DNA from: Volvariella volvacea V23 | Lineage: Eukaryota > Basidiomycota > Agaricomycetes > Agaricales > Pluteaceae | Reading direction: 5' to 3' | Length of the DNA: 64,000 nucleotides | Assembly: GCA_000349905.1 (NCBI GenBank) | Contig: KB722738.1 | Span: 1,935,132-1,999,131, forward strand | The notes under the pieces: generated by a model | What the model saw: only the letters and a program-made list of their open reading frames with translations | What the model was told of the DNA's origin: nothing | Database searches by the model: none | In this document: in pieces, positions 1-11,936 of the stretch | Position numbering within the stretch: position 1 is the first letter of the stretch | Layout of the letters: every line of letters starts with the position of its first letter | Program-made: the position numbers and the translations under genes

Positions 1-2516
1 ATCTAAGCTAAGTGCTGGGTATTAACTTATTTTATCAGGCTCCGCGTTCCCCGATACGGTGCTATTCTAGAATTCCTCAACTTCGTGGTGCTTCTCTTGA
101 CCTTTGTTCTGTGTTTGTCCAGTACGCGCTCCTAGAGTTCGTGCATTCGGTACCGTGATGCTTAAATCTGGCAGACAGGGATCTGAATAGTGTTACTCCC
201 TGGGAATGCGCGTTCATAATTATGGCTAGCGCATTTGCATTAGAGGAGTACACTGCGGCTAGCGAGCATGGATGGATCAGTAAGTTTCTTTCTGGTTGCT
301 GATTTTGCATAGTTACGAGTTTGATTCTAGTCTACATCGCAAGTGTGAATATATGCGCATACGGCTTCTTGCGTTCGTCCGTTGAGAACGTTTTTAGATC
401 TGGAATGCCTTTGACTTCCTCTTTAATATCATTTTCGTGCTCTACCTGGGGCTAAGGATCAAGGGACTCAGCGACGGAAACGGTGAGTAGAGACTGCAAG
501 CTTGAATCTCCGTTCACGACTTAGGAATTTAGTCGAAACTTCTACTATTGCATTCGACATCCTCTCTTGTGGGGCCTGTATACTATTTCCGAGGTACGCG
601 GCGGTGTTGTTGGTGTCCTTACTGCGTGTGGAACAAAGGCTCATTACCCCCAGGCTGGCGTTCTTCGCGATCTCTAATAATGTTGTCATCTTGTGGGTCC
701 AATGCTCCGGCACGTTGCCCGTCATTGACCACATGCATTAGGTCGCTCCGGGTGATGATCTCCCAGTTTGTCTTCTTCATTGGCATTGCTGCGGTCTGTT
801 TCTCGGGATTGCTGTTCACCCTGTGGACCCTCTGTAAGCATCCGAAAAATCTGCATCGCACAGCATTTCAAATGCCTTATTCTAGCAAAGGATAATCCCA
901 CCGAGCATGAACGGTGGACGATGAAGTCTATTGCATGGCTGATGGTCCAAATCTGGTTTGGGAATGTCTCACTCAGCTTTGCCCAAGCTTCCAGTTTCCA
1001 CCCCTTATTTGGACCCATTTTGATGATAGGTTTTGCGGCACTTTCCAACACGTTGCTGCTAACCAGTAAGTGACAGGCTACAATCGCCATCTAGATCTGA
1101 TCGAGGAACGCCATTGCCACGTTTTCAGTCCTTATTTCCATTTTATCCAATACTGTTGCTCGTATCGACGCGGTATGTATCCATGTTGCGATCTCTCGTC
1201 ACGTCCTACCCTGCACGTTCTTGAACTCGGACTGACGTGTTCCTTTTACTTTACGATGCGCACACAGAAAGCAACACAAGAGGTGATTTAATAATGTATC
1301 CAAGCCCCGAAAGGAATCGCTGACCCGCGCCGCCTTGCCATAATGCCATTGTTCCCGTTTAGTACTTGTTCCAATTTGCTATCTCCACAATCGAAGGGTT
1401 AGTACTTTTTCCTACCGCTTTGCTGTACTATCTCACCTCGGCCGTCGTATAACTCGCGCCCACATCTTCCTCTTCACAGTGTTAAATCGGATGCGCTGTT
1501 CTCCTATCAGCCGCCATTCAATATTCTTGCATTCCTGATCCTCAAACCAGCAAGCTTTGTTCTGACTCCAAGGGCGCTACACACACTCAACGTGTTCCTA
1601 ATCAAATTTACTAACCTTCCCGTTTTGCTCCTTATCTCTCTCTATGAGCGACATCTTGCCGAAGGCCAAGAATTCCGAGAATCAAGCATCGGAGCGGCGC
1701 AAACCTTATTCAATTCACTCCCCAGGCATATCAAAAATATTCCCTTCATCGAAGCAATCGTGGGATCCACAGCCAGTAATCTCTACGACGTGATTTTTGA
1801 CGTTGACGTCGACCATGACCTTGGGCTGTGGGAAGACGAAGAGGAACGTGCTGATGAAACGTTTGGAACTTTAAGGAGCCTCAGATCTAGAGATAATCTC
1901 CGGGCTGAGGCCTCCGGTGAACAGGCCGAGCAAAGGCGACGCTCCCCTTCCAGTGCCAGAGAGAATGGTTCTCGAAGGCCACGCAGCACGCCTAGGTCAC
2001 CTGCACACAGAGAACGGGAGGCCGTTGCTATTTCTGCCAGCGGGTCCCCGAGGCTTGTTATTACTAGCGCCCTACCGCCCTCTGATTCGCAAGAGGGTAC
2101 AGGTGGTAGCGGCTTGGGTGCTAGTGGCTCAGGCCCAATCAGTCCACTCGCAAGGTTATTCGGCAATCGATTCCCTTCTTCTGGCAGTGGTCTTGGTCTG
2201 CTCAGTGCGCCAAACATGATTGGCCAAGTGGACGTGGTTGAAGCAACGCAGTCAAGCTTGAAAAGGATGGAAGGGCTGATTGAAGATGTTAAAAATTTGC
2301 CGGTTCAAAAATTGAAAGATGAAATGAAAGAGCTCCAGGTATGTCATCCTGTGTCTTTGTTCGTGAGCGAGTTTTCGGAGATGATCTCTTCCTTACAACT
2401 CTTTGGTTACGCGGTGATTTCTAACTGAAATATTATTTTCCCCTTTGCAGGATCGTCAAGCTAGGATTGAGAACTTATTGTTGATGCTTACCAGGGGTAT
2501 GAGGAACGACGCGTAG
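1..2516 (+). CDS. YVC1: TRPY/Yvc1-type vacuolar cation channel, 5' partial
   Basis: This is the C-terminal two thirds of a fungal TRP-like channel; family members release calcium from the vacuole. The window starts inside an intron and the first visible exon begins at 39. Spliced exons read YGAILEFLNFVVLLLTFVL, then an EHGW..YIAS..WNAFD block, FDILSCGACILFPR and LAFFAISNNVVIL. The pore region follows (AWLMVQIWFGN, then SFHPLFGPILM, about 930-1070), then the post-pore helix ISILSNTVARIDA and PFNILAFLILKP. The cytosolic tail is Ser/Pro/Gly-rich and ends in a short helical segment (SLKRMEGLIEDVKNLP) completed by a last exon at about 2452-2516 (DRQARIENLLLML). At least ten short introns are needed and all keep frame. 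The order of membrane segments and the pore sequence fit Yvc1 homologues. The start codon lies outside the window. Confidence 0.85.
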
Positions 2517-2856
2517 TCGCCGACATCCCTACGCACTTACTTGATCTGGACGAACTGAAATTGGTAAAGGCTGGAAATACGGTTTAAGGGTTTTACTTCT
2601 CGGAATGAACTTTCAAACTTTCACATATGGGACGACTACTGACGACCATCACGATTCTTATGCTTTCAGACTCATCGTTGCATTTCTCGAGTATATCTTT
2701 TGCTATCGTCATTTGCGCGTTACGTGTTACTGTGCGGTCGTATCGTCATGAATAACAACTTGTCTGATCATACGAAGTCTTGGGTACAGAATTGTCGCTC
2801 ATACAGAACTCCAAAAACAAAGAAGATGGACTAACTCCCTTCACGGCCATGGATCA
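2517..2856. other. Intergenic, convergent 3' ends
   Basis: Sequence between the converging channel and methyltransferase genes. I see no ORF or element of note. Confidence 0.5.
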
Positions 2857-4280
2857 CTACAATCTCGTAACGCACCATTGCAAATGCCACCACCTCACAG
2901 CCGGGTCTTGCATATCAACCCAGCGTTTCAGGTCTACCCTCTCCATCTCAACTAGCCTCGCTTCTACTTTTACCTCACCCTTTGTGAAAACCCCACCCTC
3001 CCACATCTCAATCCAAGATTCAGGGGAGTGACAAAACATGTGGACTTTGTTCAATTCAACCTTACCCTCAGGCTTCCCTTCTTGTACACCATCCTTGTTC
3101 TTTTCATGGTCACTAGCGGGATCGTCACGTCCACTCTTCTCCTTCTGATGGGGAGCAATTACTTCGTATCGATAGCCCTTTTGAGGTCTCCCACCGTGCC
3201 AGCCCATGATCATGGACCCAGGTTCTGGGGACAACAACGAGGCTAGACGACGCGCCATGTCCAGTTGACCCTCCTCGGAGAAGAGATGAAATACCGCCCC
3301 AGCATGGATAACGCTAAGCTTGGACTTTAATGGATTGAGAGAGGTTAACGTATGTGGGTCTGGAACAGGGGTGTCGGCAGACCCCGGGGTAGGGCTAAGG
3401 AAATTATCGTCGAATATGTCCCCTGGGATGAAGGATGCAGGGAAGGACTCTGGGGTAGACTTGAATAATTCGTGCCCGCAAGCCCAATATTCTGTTCAGA
3501 TTGGACATAAAGGAGTAATTAACGGTTCAAGGCAAACAATCCAAAAAATAACAATTGAAGCATACCTTTGTGCAGATCTGAACCAATAATATTCTGAGCA
3601 GGCCAGCCATCGTACGCTAATTTCCTGACATCACTGCCAACTTTTGAGGAAAATTAGTCAAGCGCTGGCTCAGTATACAGAAAGATGACGTACGACAACA
3701 CCCTATATCTAGGAACAAAGCACCCGGTCGTTCTTCAGCAAGCTGGAGAGCTTGGGAATAGGCAGGTAGATTGGTCATCTCCGTGCTAGTCAACATTATT
3801 CGGTTAACACATCTGGAACATCCCGCAACAAGATACACACTTGGCGAAAGAGAAGCATCGTATGCAAGGATATCCGTAGACCTGTAGGCTCAGCGATTAA
3901 TATCCCCTGTTAATCCCTCTTTGTTTTGCAAAGATACTGACCGCGTAAGCCTTCTTCTGAACATCTATTATATGCCTCTTCAACTCGCCATCGTCTTGAA
4001 TCCCAGTCGCCGCTTTGAGGAACTCCTTAGCCTCTTCCTTTACAATTGAATACAAGCTCTCCTCCAATGGCGGACTCGTTTCTATGCTCGCAAATGGTGA
4101 TGTCTTGTCAAAGACTCTGATGAGATTTCTGTCCTTCCCTAGCTCATAGCGATCTTCATCATCCAGCGTAGCACTAGGAATAGCTGAGGCGTTGGAGGGC
4201 ATGGCGTGATGAATCCTACTAGCGAACGACTCAGGTTGGGCGCCTGAATCACTTGGTGCTGGATGGGGAATGAAAGCCAT
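2857..4280 (-). CDS. SAM-dependent methyltransferase, copy 1 of tandem array
   Basis: Five exons read on the minus strand give a protein of about 390 residues. Exon 1 (4280-3942) holds an N-terminal helical part ending ELKRHIIDVQKKAYA. Then come VYGYPCIRCFSFA, LPAYSQALQLAEERPGALF, and the SAM-binding motif I LDIGCCLGSDVRK followed by GWPAQNIIGSDL (acidic loop). The long last exon has FPASFIPGDIFDDNFL, HLFSEEGQLDMARRLASLL, SPEPGSMIMG and the family signature MFCHSPESWIEMWEGGVF, ending CVTRL-stop. This layout matches a large basidiomycete class I methyltransferase family; the substrate is unknown. All junctions are GT-AG and in frame, so the gene looks functional. It has about 40 extra N-terminal residues compared with copy 3. 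A role in specialised metabolism is inferred from its neighbours only. Confidence 0.85.
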
Positions 4281-4920
4281 GCTTTTTGAGCCTATACCTC
4301 CGTGAGCTGCCGAGATTTATACCTGTCGCATGCCTATGGATGATGCACCATTATTACTAAAAGATAAAAATAAGTAACCGGCGATTCATAAGACAATATT
4401 CAGATTAGGGGCCTCTCTGCGACCTCAATCGAGGATAAGCATCTCAAAAGATGAAGGACTTGCTGGGCATAACGTACCAGTCCAATCATGCAAAACTCGG
4501 CATCGACACTTCCGTAGGTAAGAAACTGCTATTGAGCATTTTCTATACGGAGTGTATGCTCAATGCGCGTTCCAGCGGCCTAGCGGCCGCTGTCTACGTA
4601 CTTGTCATGAGTGTCTCATTTTTTGCTCCAAATACCTTTTCCTGGCCTGTTCCGATCGGGATTAGAATGAGGGGTTTTTTCCACCAAGCCTGTAGCCACC
4701 GCCATCAAACATATGGGTCCGACGTTTCGCGGATTTGATATGCGTATCGGGTGACATCATTGAGCTTTGACCGTCGAACGCCTCAACCACAAACTAAGGG
4801 CCCAAGATTCCAAACTCGAACTTGAACACATAACCAAATGAATTTCGTTAACACACAAACAAGTGCACAAACTCACCCAGCTGGCTGGAGGCCTGAAAGG
4901 CTTAAGTTGGCGCCGGCCAC
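4281..4920. other. Intergenic, upstream of methyltransferase copy 1
   Basis: No supported gene. It separates copy 1 from the 3' end of the decayed copy 2. Short ORFs here have no recognisable content. Confidence 0.5.
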
Positions 4921-6299
4921 TCACAACCTTGCAACAGACCATTCCAAGTTCCAAAACCTCTCATCCTCCAAATTTTACTCCGCACTAACAAAATCCAGCT
5001 CCTCCACCCCCTTCAACCTCGTCACTACCTTGACCTCGCCTCTCTTAAATGTGCCACCGTCCTATAGTCCGACCCATAATTTCGGAGAGTGACAAAACAT
5101 ATAACGTGTCACTGTTCCGTCGCCGATACACCCACAATTCTCGTTATACCCAGAACGAGAATTAGCATCGGCGGAGATAACAGTTGATGCTATGCTCACT
5201 TCTGGTCCTCCCACCTCCATTGATTCTGTTCCCCTCACTGCATTTGCCCCAGCTCAGCCTCAGACTGGTACGCATTAGGCCCACTGCAGTTCCCATCACT
5301 CCCTCCCCCCGTTTCCGGCCCACTCCCAACAACCCTTCTCGACTCTATTCCCCTTCACAGCTCTCCCCCTATGCGACCCAAAAACGACAGACCCCGGTTC
5401 CGTAAAAAGTAACCCCGCAACCCGTCTGGCCAGATCAAGCCGCTGATCTTCATTGAAGAGATGAAAGAATACTGAGACATGTATTGCGGAAACTCTGTTT
5501 TGCAACGGGATGAGTGACGTGAGCGTGCGGAGGTCCAGGTCTTGAACGTTCAAGTGTCATCCACTCCAGTCGCGGGTTGTCCGAGGTTCAATTTGGGGCA
5601 GGATCCTTAGCGGAAGCTAGAGTTGGTGACACGAAATGGTCGTCAAATGCGTCTCCGGGATGAAAGTTGCAGGAAAGGTTTGAGGTGTCGAGTTGAATAG
5701 TTCGTGGCCGTAGCCCCAAAATGCTGTAGTATGTCACATGTACCCTCGAAAATGAGACTAAACTCGGACAGGATATTGGCCTTCAATCCGATGCGATGGC
5801 ATTTTCTACAGGCCAACCACCAAGAACGTTCCTTCGGATATCATTCCCGGCTTAAACGAAGTCCATTGATGAGGTTGAATGTCGACAGCGACTCAAAGTC
5901 TACTTGCAAGAAATATCGCACCGGGACGCTCTTTTGCCAATCCCGACACTTGGTCATATGCGAACAACCATCTAGATACCTTCAACCTGCTATTAGCCGC
6001 GCAGCACCGCCGAAGACGTCTCTGGCATACTTTGTAAACGCCACTAACCGGATACATGGGTAGCCATGGGCCTGAGTTGGGTGAACGATCATACCAAGCG
6101 CTACGCATACACCGATTAAATTCACTCACTGAATGGGCCTTGCGCTGGGCAGACAGGGTATGCTCCATCAGCGCCTGCTCATTCTTAAGTCCGGTCGGAG
6201 CGCCAAAAAATCTGTCTCTTATCAAGCGAGTAAATGTCTTTCGTCTAGGGTTGGACTTGTTTCTGGACTCGCAAAAGGAATGTCAGTAGGTCGAGCCAT
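4921..6299 (-). pseudogene. Methyltransferase copy 2, decayed
   Basis: The whole length of the family can be followed but the reading frame is broken. A start at 6299 gives MARPTDIPFASPETSPTLDE then a stop, and in another frame ATGLKNEQALMEHTLSAQRK (first residues in register with copy 3). Then come GLAKERPGAIFLA and GNDIRRNVLGGWPVENAIASD followed by a stop. GHELFNSTPQTFPATFIP shifts frame at the GDAFDDHF position. LRTLTSLIPLQNRVSAIHVS and the following helix remain open, and the C-terminal signature MFCHSPKLWVGL runs into a TAG, with another stop before the final WSVARL. There are several independent stops and frameshifts, and the GYPCIR exon is not recognisable. It is most similar to copy 3 at its 5' end. 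Confidence 0.85.
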
Positions 6300-6666
6300 A
6301 GTCGTCAGCCAAGACAGATCAACTTTTGAGTGCCATCGTCGTGGCCTTTGTGAGACTGAATGAGAAAGTCGATGGCGAACAAGGCACTGATGGATGCGGT
6401 ATCCTAATTGACACGCACGGGGATTGTATACATTTCAAGGTCTACGTGCTTGAAGCTGCATTGAGGGGTGCGTTCGCGATGATTGGCTCAACGTACTCTA
6501 TCACGTCCATTGTATTCTAGAGCTTCGTGACGGCTTTCAAGACAGCGAAGGATCGAATCCGAACAAGAACGAGATCGCGATTCCTCGTCACGGCGTTCAT
6601 GGGACATGACAATGTCGCATTAATATTACATTCGCTCATTGGATTTACAAAGCAGACCTCGGTCAC
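6300..6666. other. Intergenic between methyltransferase copies 2 and 3
   Basis: No supported gene. It probably contains what was the promoter of copy 2 and the terminator of copy 3. Confidence 0.5.
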
Positions 6667-7823
6667 TCACAACCTCGTCACAGACCACGGCATAATCCAA
6701 AACTTTTGGTCTGGGGCCACTTCGTTGATGAAACTTTTATACTTTTCACCACTCACTTCCTTCAACACCGCCTCTACCTTGACTTGACCCTTCTCAAACA
6801 CAATGCCATCCCACAGCTCCTTCCACGAGTCTGGAGAATGACAAAACATGTATTGCTGAGGTCTATTCTCGGACTGGTCATCGGCACTTCTCTTGAGCGT
6901 AACTTCTGTTCTGTTCCCTTTTTCAGGCCTCGAGACGTGTGTGCCAAAGATTACTGAGCCGGGCTCGGGAGACAGAAGAGTGGCAATGCGACGAGCTAGA
7001 TCGAGTTGCTGATCCTCCTCGAAAAGATGGAAGAACGAGGAAGCATGGATGGCGGATAACTTGTGCTTGAGAGGGTTGAGGGAAGTAAGAGAGTGGGGGT
7101 CAACAGTGGGGGACGAGTCGGCTGGAGGAGAGGAGGAGAGGAAGTTGTCATCAAAAGCATTCCCTGGAAGGAATGTAGCTGGGAATGATTGTGGGGTAGA
7201 ATTGAACAGCTCGTGTCCGTAATCCCAAAAACCTAGCGCACATCAGCATGGCTGCACAGGCGTAGCAAACTCCTGGTTGGGGACGCACCTTTTTGGATGT
7301 CTGATGCTATCGCATTCTCTACAGGCCAACCATCAAGAACGATCTTGCGCGTATCATTACCAACTAGCGCCACTTAAATAAACCATCCCAACACAAATAA
7401 ACGTGGACGTACAGCAACAACCTATGTCAAGGAACAACGCTCCTGGGCGTTCTTTCGCCAAGCGAAGTGCGTGAGGATAGGCCGGTAGACGAGATATCTT
7501 TAACCTAATTGCCATTCAATGATGCAAGTTCACTGGACACGTATCACCCTCACCTTGTGAACGCAAAGTGTCGGATGCAAGGATATCCATAGATCTGCAC
7601 CGCGCAAGGGCGTCAAAGACGCGTATGAGGTCGAAAACTGAGAACTCACCACATAGGCCTTCTTTTGAACGGCGATAATGTGCCTCTTGAGCTCTTCTTC
7701 GTCTTTGATACCAGACAAGGTGGAGAAAAATTCAGTCTCTTGCTTGTCAAGAGAATAAAAGCTCTCGTCCAGAGGCGGGCTCGTTTCTGGCTTTGCAAAC
7801 GGCAAGGTGTCTAGTCTGCCCAT
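6667..7823 (-). CDS. SAM-dependent methyltransferase, copy 3 of tandem array
   Basis: Intact member with the same exon layout as copy 1. The start is MGRLDTLPFAKPETSPPLDE at 7823, with exon 1 ending at 7650 after IKDEEELKRHIIAVQKKAYV. Next are IYGYPCIRHFAFT, LKISRLPAYPHALRLAKERP and motif I LFLDIGCCFGNDTRK (the intron falls inside the CCF codon run), then GWPVENAIASDI, FPATFLPGNAFDDNFL, LLSPEPGSVIFGTH and MFCHSPDSWKELWDGIVF, ending PWSVTRL-stop. About 350 residues. An in-frame ATG at 7853 exists, but it lies only about 16 bp from the TATA element at 7869-7876, which favours the 7823 start. The small-molecule substrate is unknown; the family assignment is firm. Confidence 0.85.
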
Positions 7824-8019
7824 TGCTTGATGAGAAAGGTCCAAGTGATTCAACCATCGGCCATGGGGTATATATAGTTCAAGATAGCGTGCGACGGTTT
7901 ACGGTTGGCCTCCGTAGCTGACACACCAACTCTGACATACCAGTGCTGCGCCTGCGACAAACGGACTTCTTTCAGACTTCCAGATCTAGGACACCTACGT
8001 GATGTGTTTAGGCGGGGTA
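7771..8019. repeat. Promoter/5'-end segment with a second copy at 8418-8587
   Basis: This stretch covers the first coding bases of methyltransferase copy 3 and its upstream DNA. It shares landmarks in the same order with 8418-8587: ggctttgcaaac.gcaagg, the TATA run, gatagcgtgcgacggttt, gcctccgtagct, ccagatctaggacac and tttaggcg.ggtac. The repeat is direct. Confidence 0.75.
7869..7876 (-). promoter_or_regulatory. TATA box of methyltransferase copy 3
   Basis: TATATATA lies 46 bp upstream of the ATG at 7823 on the minus strand. A degenerate duplicate of the same element and its flanks sits at about 8466. Confidence 0.55.
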
Positions 8020-8417
8020 CAGTATACTGGGGCGGCTACATTGATGATCCACCTCTGGCTGTAAGCATAGCCGGTCCGAGCCACTTTTAATCTGACTTGC
8101 TTGCCAGCCAAATGAAATAGTCGAGAGAAAAGAAAGTCGGTGAGCTATACACACCATCTTGATACCTGCAGGCCAATACGTGCCACTCCATAGCCCACAA
8201 AACTGAGCAGAGCAACGCCAAACGCAACATGCAGAGTAATTGACAGTCTTGGCCAATTTTGTACAATAATTTGCTCGGCATCTTGAGTTGGGACGCTAGG
8301 TTATACTCTTTGTGTTGTGTATTACATGTGTTAAGTGCCTTCCCCAAGCCAAGCTGTGGGCGCAACACCACTTCGGGCTGCCATTCACCCCAAAGAACAA
8401 AAAAATAAAGACTGTCC
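8020..8417. other. Spacer between the two promoter copies
   Basis: No supported gene. On the minus strand about 8135-8300 reads a hydrophobic stretch (LHVAFGVALLSFVGYGVARI) without start codon or continuation; it may be a remnant or chance. Confidence 0.3.
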
Positions 8418-8587
8418 AGGGGCGGGCAGGCTTTGCAAACAGCAAGGTGTCAGTCTGGCAGGGGATATATATGATAGCGTGCGACGGTTTGCGGCCTCCG
8501 TAGCTCACACTGGCTTCGACAGACCAACGCTGCGCAGTGGGGTTTTCCAGATCTAGGACACTTATATGAAGCATTTAGGCGAGGTAC
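8418..8587 (-). pseudogene. 5'-end and promoter remnant of a fourth methyltransferase
   Basis: Shorter, deleted copy of 7771-8019. On the minus strand it still reads TDTLLFAKP, matching the LDTLPFAKP of copy 3, preceded by the duplicated TATA run. No further coding sequence of the family follows on its left, so only the 5' end survives. Confidence 0.7.
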
Positions 8588-8774
8588 AGCCACAGTAGTG
8601 CCACGTTGGTGGAGGTCTTCGAGATGATGCCATTACCCCAAAGAAGGGAGCGTCAGGGTCCCACACCCGATTACCCCAACCCACTCTCTCCAGTTCAACA
8701 GTCACTCTGGTAGAGCGTTGCGTCCAGGAGGTCGAGACGGAATTGATATTTGTCGCGAATTTGGTCATCACTGC

Positions 8775-10263
8775 TATGTCTTGGTGAGTGCGTGCCACCC
8801 GACTCCATTGTTCTTCCGTTTTCTCAACATTTTCTTCCGCAGGTTAACGAATCTTGTCCCAGAGCCACACACCCGCATCAACTTGACGCCCTTCACCTTC
8901 GCCCGTGACTTTCTTCCGCCATTCGTGTTCTATTCCATCTATGCATACCTCATCCAATTTCCCGACACCCGGCGTACACGACTCGCTCTCTTGCCAGTGT
9001 CTTTGTGGACTACTTTCAATGGAGCCACGCGCATTGACTTGTCGATGGATAAACCCGCGTTCGTATATCTGAACCAAGGACTGGTGGTACGTGCATCCAC
9101 CTACTCCCATGAGCGTCGCTCAACCACTGCAGTTGGCCTTTACAACGTCTGCCATGCGCATAACAGCATGGAGTTTTGTTAAAGCTCCATTCAAAAGACT
9201 GCACCACAGCCACCTCCCCTCATCTAAAGCGCAAGGAAAAGGCAACACACAGTCGAACAGACATTCCAAACCTCTAAATCTAATGCACAAAAGCAGCAAG
9301 CTATGGGATACTCTGGACCTCATGTTCAACTTCCGTGGCTTAGGCTGGGACTGGTCCAACGGTCTCCAAGTCCCCCACGATACCCGCCCAACCCATTCCA
9401 AACCTCTCTTCTTCCTGCACACCCTCATCTCCTTCCTTATCCACCTCGTCGCCTTCGACCTGTTCCACTACTCCGTTCAGTGGTTCTCCCCTTCAACCAT
9501 TGGCGCACCCTTGGGTGGTACGATTTTCGATCACACACTCCCTCCCTTACACCGCTATGCCCGTTCAACACTCATCGGCGCCCTCTCCGGCCTGACAGTT
9601 TACTCGGCGATCACGGCTGCCTATCTTTTGTTCACCTTGGTTGGCATAACTCTCCTCGGCCAACATCCCTCCCAGTGGCCCCCAGTCTTCGACTCCCCAT
9701 GGCGCTCAACCTCTCTAACCGACTTTTGGGCCAAACGCTGGCACCAGATTTTCCGCGACAACTTCATCTCCGTCGGTGCATACCCTCTGTCCTTGCTAAT
9801 AGGCCGAGTAGGAGGCGTATTAGGAGCCTTCTTCATTTCTGGAGTTTTGCATAACTTTGGGCTGTGGGGAATGGGAAGGGGAGCAGAGTTTAGCAGCATG
9901 GGCGGGTATTTCTTAGTTATGGGGGTTGGATTGATATTGGAAGGGGTGTGGAAGAAAATTATGGCCAAGCCCGTGGTCGTGAGCACTACTACCGAGAGGA
10001 GTGGCGATGAAAGCAGTTCGGATGCATTCGTCAACGGTTCAAACAACCATCGTCATAGCGCAGGGAATCACGCGCGTACAAAGTATGTTGGAGGGAAAGT
10101 CGGGGGAGCTTGGGGATGGATATGGACGATGGCTTGGGTTGTCGGTTGGGCATACCTGTTAGTTGATGCGTGGGCCAGAAAGGGATTGGTCGGGAGTCAA
10201 TTCTTTCCTACTGGTATGAGGCCATCGGATTATATTGTTGGGCCATTGGATCGCTTGGCTTGA
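8775..10263 (+). CDS. Wax-synthase-like membrane O-acyltransferase
   Basis: Three exons. Exon 1 (8775-8782) codes MSW across a splice to 8837; the second intron is about 9090-9132 and the long last exon ends with TGA at 10263. The product is about 460 residues with many hydrophobic segments. It shows the wax synthase/MBOAT-like signature SLTDFWAKRWHQIFRDNF, and then the conserved His within FFISGVLHNFGLWGMG. The upstream part has FNFRGLGWDWSNGLQVP, typical of the fungal branch, and a C-terminal helix pair precedes SDYIVGPLDRLA. Such enzymes move an acyl group to an alcohol in the ER membrane, and fungal relatives acylate terpenoids and lipids. The first intron is placed so that ATG TCT TG joins G TTA ACG. 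Its position beside methyltransferases and reductases suggests a tailoring role (inference). Confidence 0.8.
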
Positions 10264-10653
10264 GACTGCAAGGTTGTTTGAAGGGCTCTGAGCGAGTATA
10301 CCCACTGACAGTTAATTTGCTTGATCTACTTGTACTATCTCATCAACCCCATAGACCATGGACTCAGGATACTTGGTCTGGGCTTGGCTCTACGCACACC
10401 GACGACGAGCCATATCGTATTATGAATATAATATCGCTTTGCAATACCCTCGCGTTATCCATCAAAAGCGACCCCATCAATCTCGCCCCAGACTCTCAAA
10501 GGTCATGATCAGATGTCCACATCACACGTCCAACCCCACAAGCCCCTATCTAGCATTGTCCCCATACAGCATTAACGTTAGCATTGATTGGTACTTATTA
10601 GAATGAGTTGATTATCGCCTATTCCTCCGACCTTCGTCGACACCCGAGTGGAC
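10264..10653. other. Intergenic, promoter of first SDR gene
   Basis: No supported gene between two same-strand genes. Confidence 0.5.
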
Positions 10654-11734
10654 ATGAAAATCGCTGTTACAGGCGCAAACGGCCTAATCGGCAAATCAGT
10701 TGTCCATCACGCTCTCCAACAAGGCCATACAGTCCTCGCGCTTGATATTCACCCTCCCGGGGCCTCTTCTCAAGATGACCAGGGTAGCAGCGACCATACA
10801 GAGAACACGAACTACACATATGTCCAGGTAGATGTAAGAGACTTCAAAGCCTTGAAGGATATACTCCAGAAGCACGCACTAGAGGGTGTCATACATCTTG
10901 CCGCACTTCTACCTCACGGCACAGATGAATCCGATCCAGCGGCTTTGCATAATGCGTAAGTAAAACCCGCATCCTCGCCCATCCAAACTCAAACCACAGG
11001 TGCTTAACCCGACCGCCCGAACGACAATCGTTGATCTGTTCTTGAATGTCTTCACCTGAATCACGCTAGCAACGTTTCAATGTCATACAACATCCTCATG
11101 GCCTGCGCAGAACTAGGCATAACCCGCATAGCCCACGCGTCGTCCGTAAACGTCGTCAACCTCTACTTCGCCAAGAAGCACCACTTTGACTACTTCCCAC
11201 TGGACGAAAACCACCCTCTGAATCCCGACGAGCCCTACGGTCTCGCAAAAGTGTGAGTCCACCCCATCATGCGTCATCTTCATTTATTCCGCGTGGTATA
11301 TTAACAACCCCGAACGCGATGTCAGTGTTTCTGAACTCCAAGCAGACAGCATAGTCCGGCGCTACCCAACTCTCCGGATCGCAAGCCTCCGGCCATCCTA
11401 CTGCGTCGCCCAACGGTCCACAGCAGTCGCTCGTACGCTCAAACACGCCAGCGTCGATCTGTGGGGATACACGCAGCTAGACTCAGTCGCCGATGCGTTC
11501 CTCTTAGCCGTAACTGTTCCCAATTCTGATGGGCTAGGCTGGACAGGCCACGAGGCGTTTTTCATCGTTGCGCCTAGTGTAGCTGTGGAAGAAAAATATT
11601 CGCAAGAGTTGAGGGAGGAGTATTGGAAGGATGTTCCTTGGAGAGGTGGACGGGCACTGGAAGGATTTGAGGCATTCTTTGATAGTAGCAAGGCCACGAG
11701 GTTGTTAGGTTGGATACATAAGGACGTGAGCTGA
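10654..11734 (+). CDS. NAD(P)-dependent epimerase/dehydratase (extended SDR), copy A
   Basis: Three exons. The start ATG at 10654 gives MKIAVTGANGLIGKSVV, so the Rossmann motif TGxxGxxG is at the N-terminus. LALDI follows (strand 2) and VDVRDFKAL (strand 3). Exon 2 carries ITRIAHASSVNVVNL with the catalytic Ser region and DEPYGLAKV with the Tyr-x3-Lys pair. Exon 3 has ELQADSIVRRYPTLRIASLR and ends LLGWIHKDVS-stop at 11734. About 310 residues, typical for the family. It resembles fungal UDP-glucose-epimerase-like or dihydroflavonol-reductase-like proteins; the substrate cannot be told from sequence. Introns are about 10957-11070 and 11252-11325. Confidence 0.88.
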
Positions 11735-11936
11735 AGTTGTCCTCCAGTGGCAAGTAGATTAAAGTGGGGGCTCGGGATTCCACGATACCTCTTTATTACT
11801 CGTTTATACATTATATATGGGCAGAATATGTCTGTGCGTATCGAGAATTGTTTTGATTATCGCAGGAATTCCGTCAGTTTATTATGTACTTGCACCTTAA
11901 CCTACTCTTTCCGGGCATATCAACTCAAAAGCCGAC

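Noticed and set aside
8087..8371. Hydrophobic minus-strand stretch as an N-terminal P450 anchor exon
   Set aside because: No proline hinge, start codon or following P450 exon could be found.
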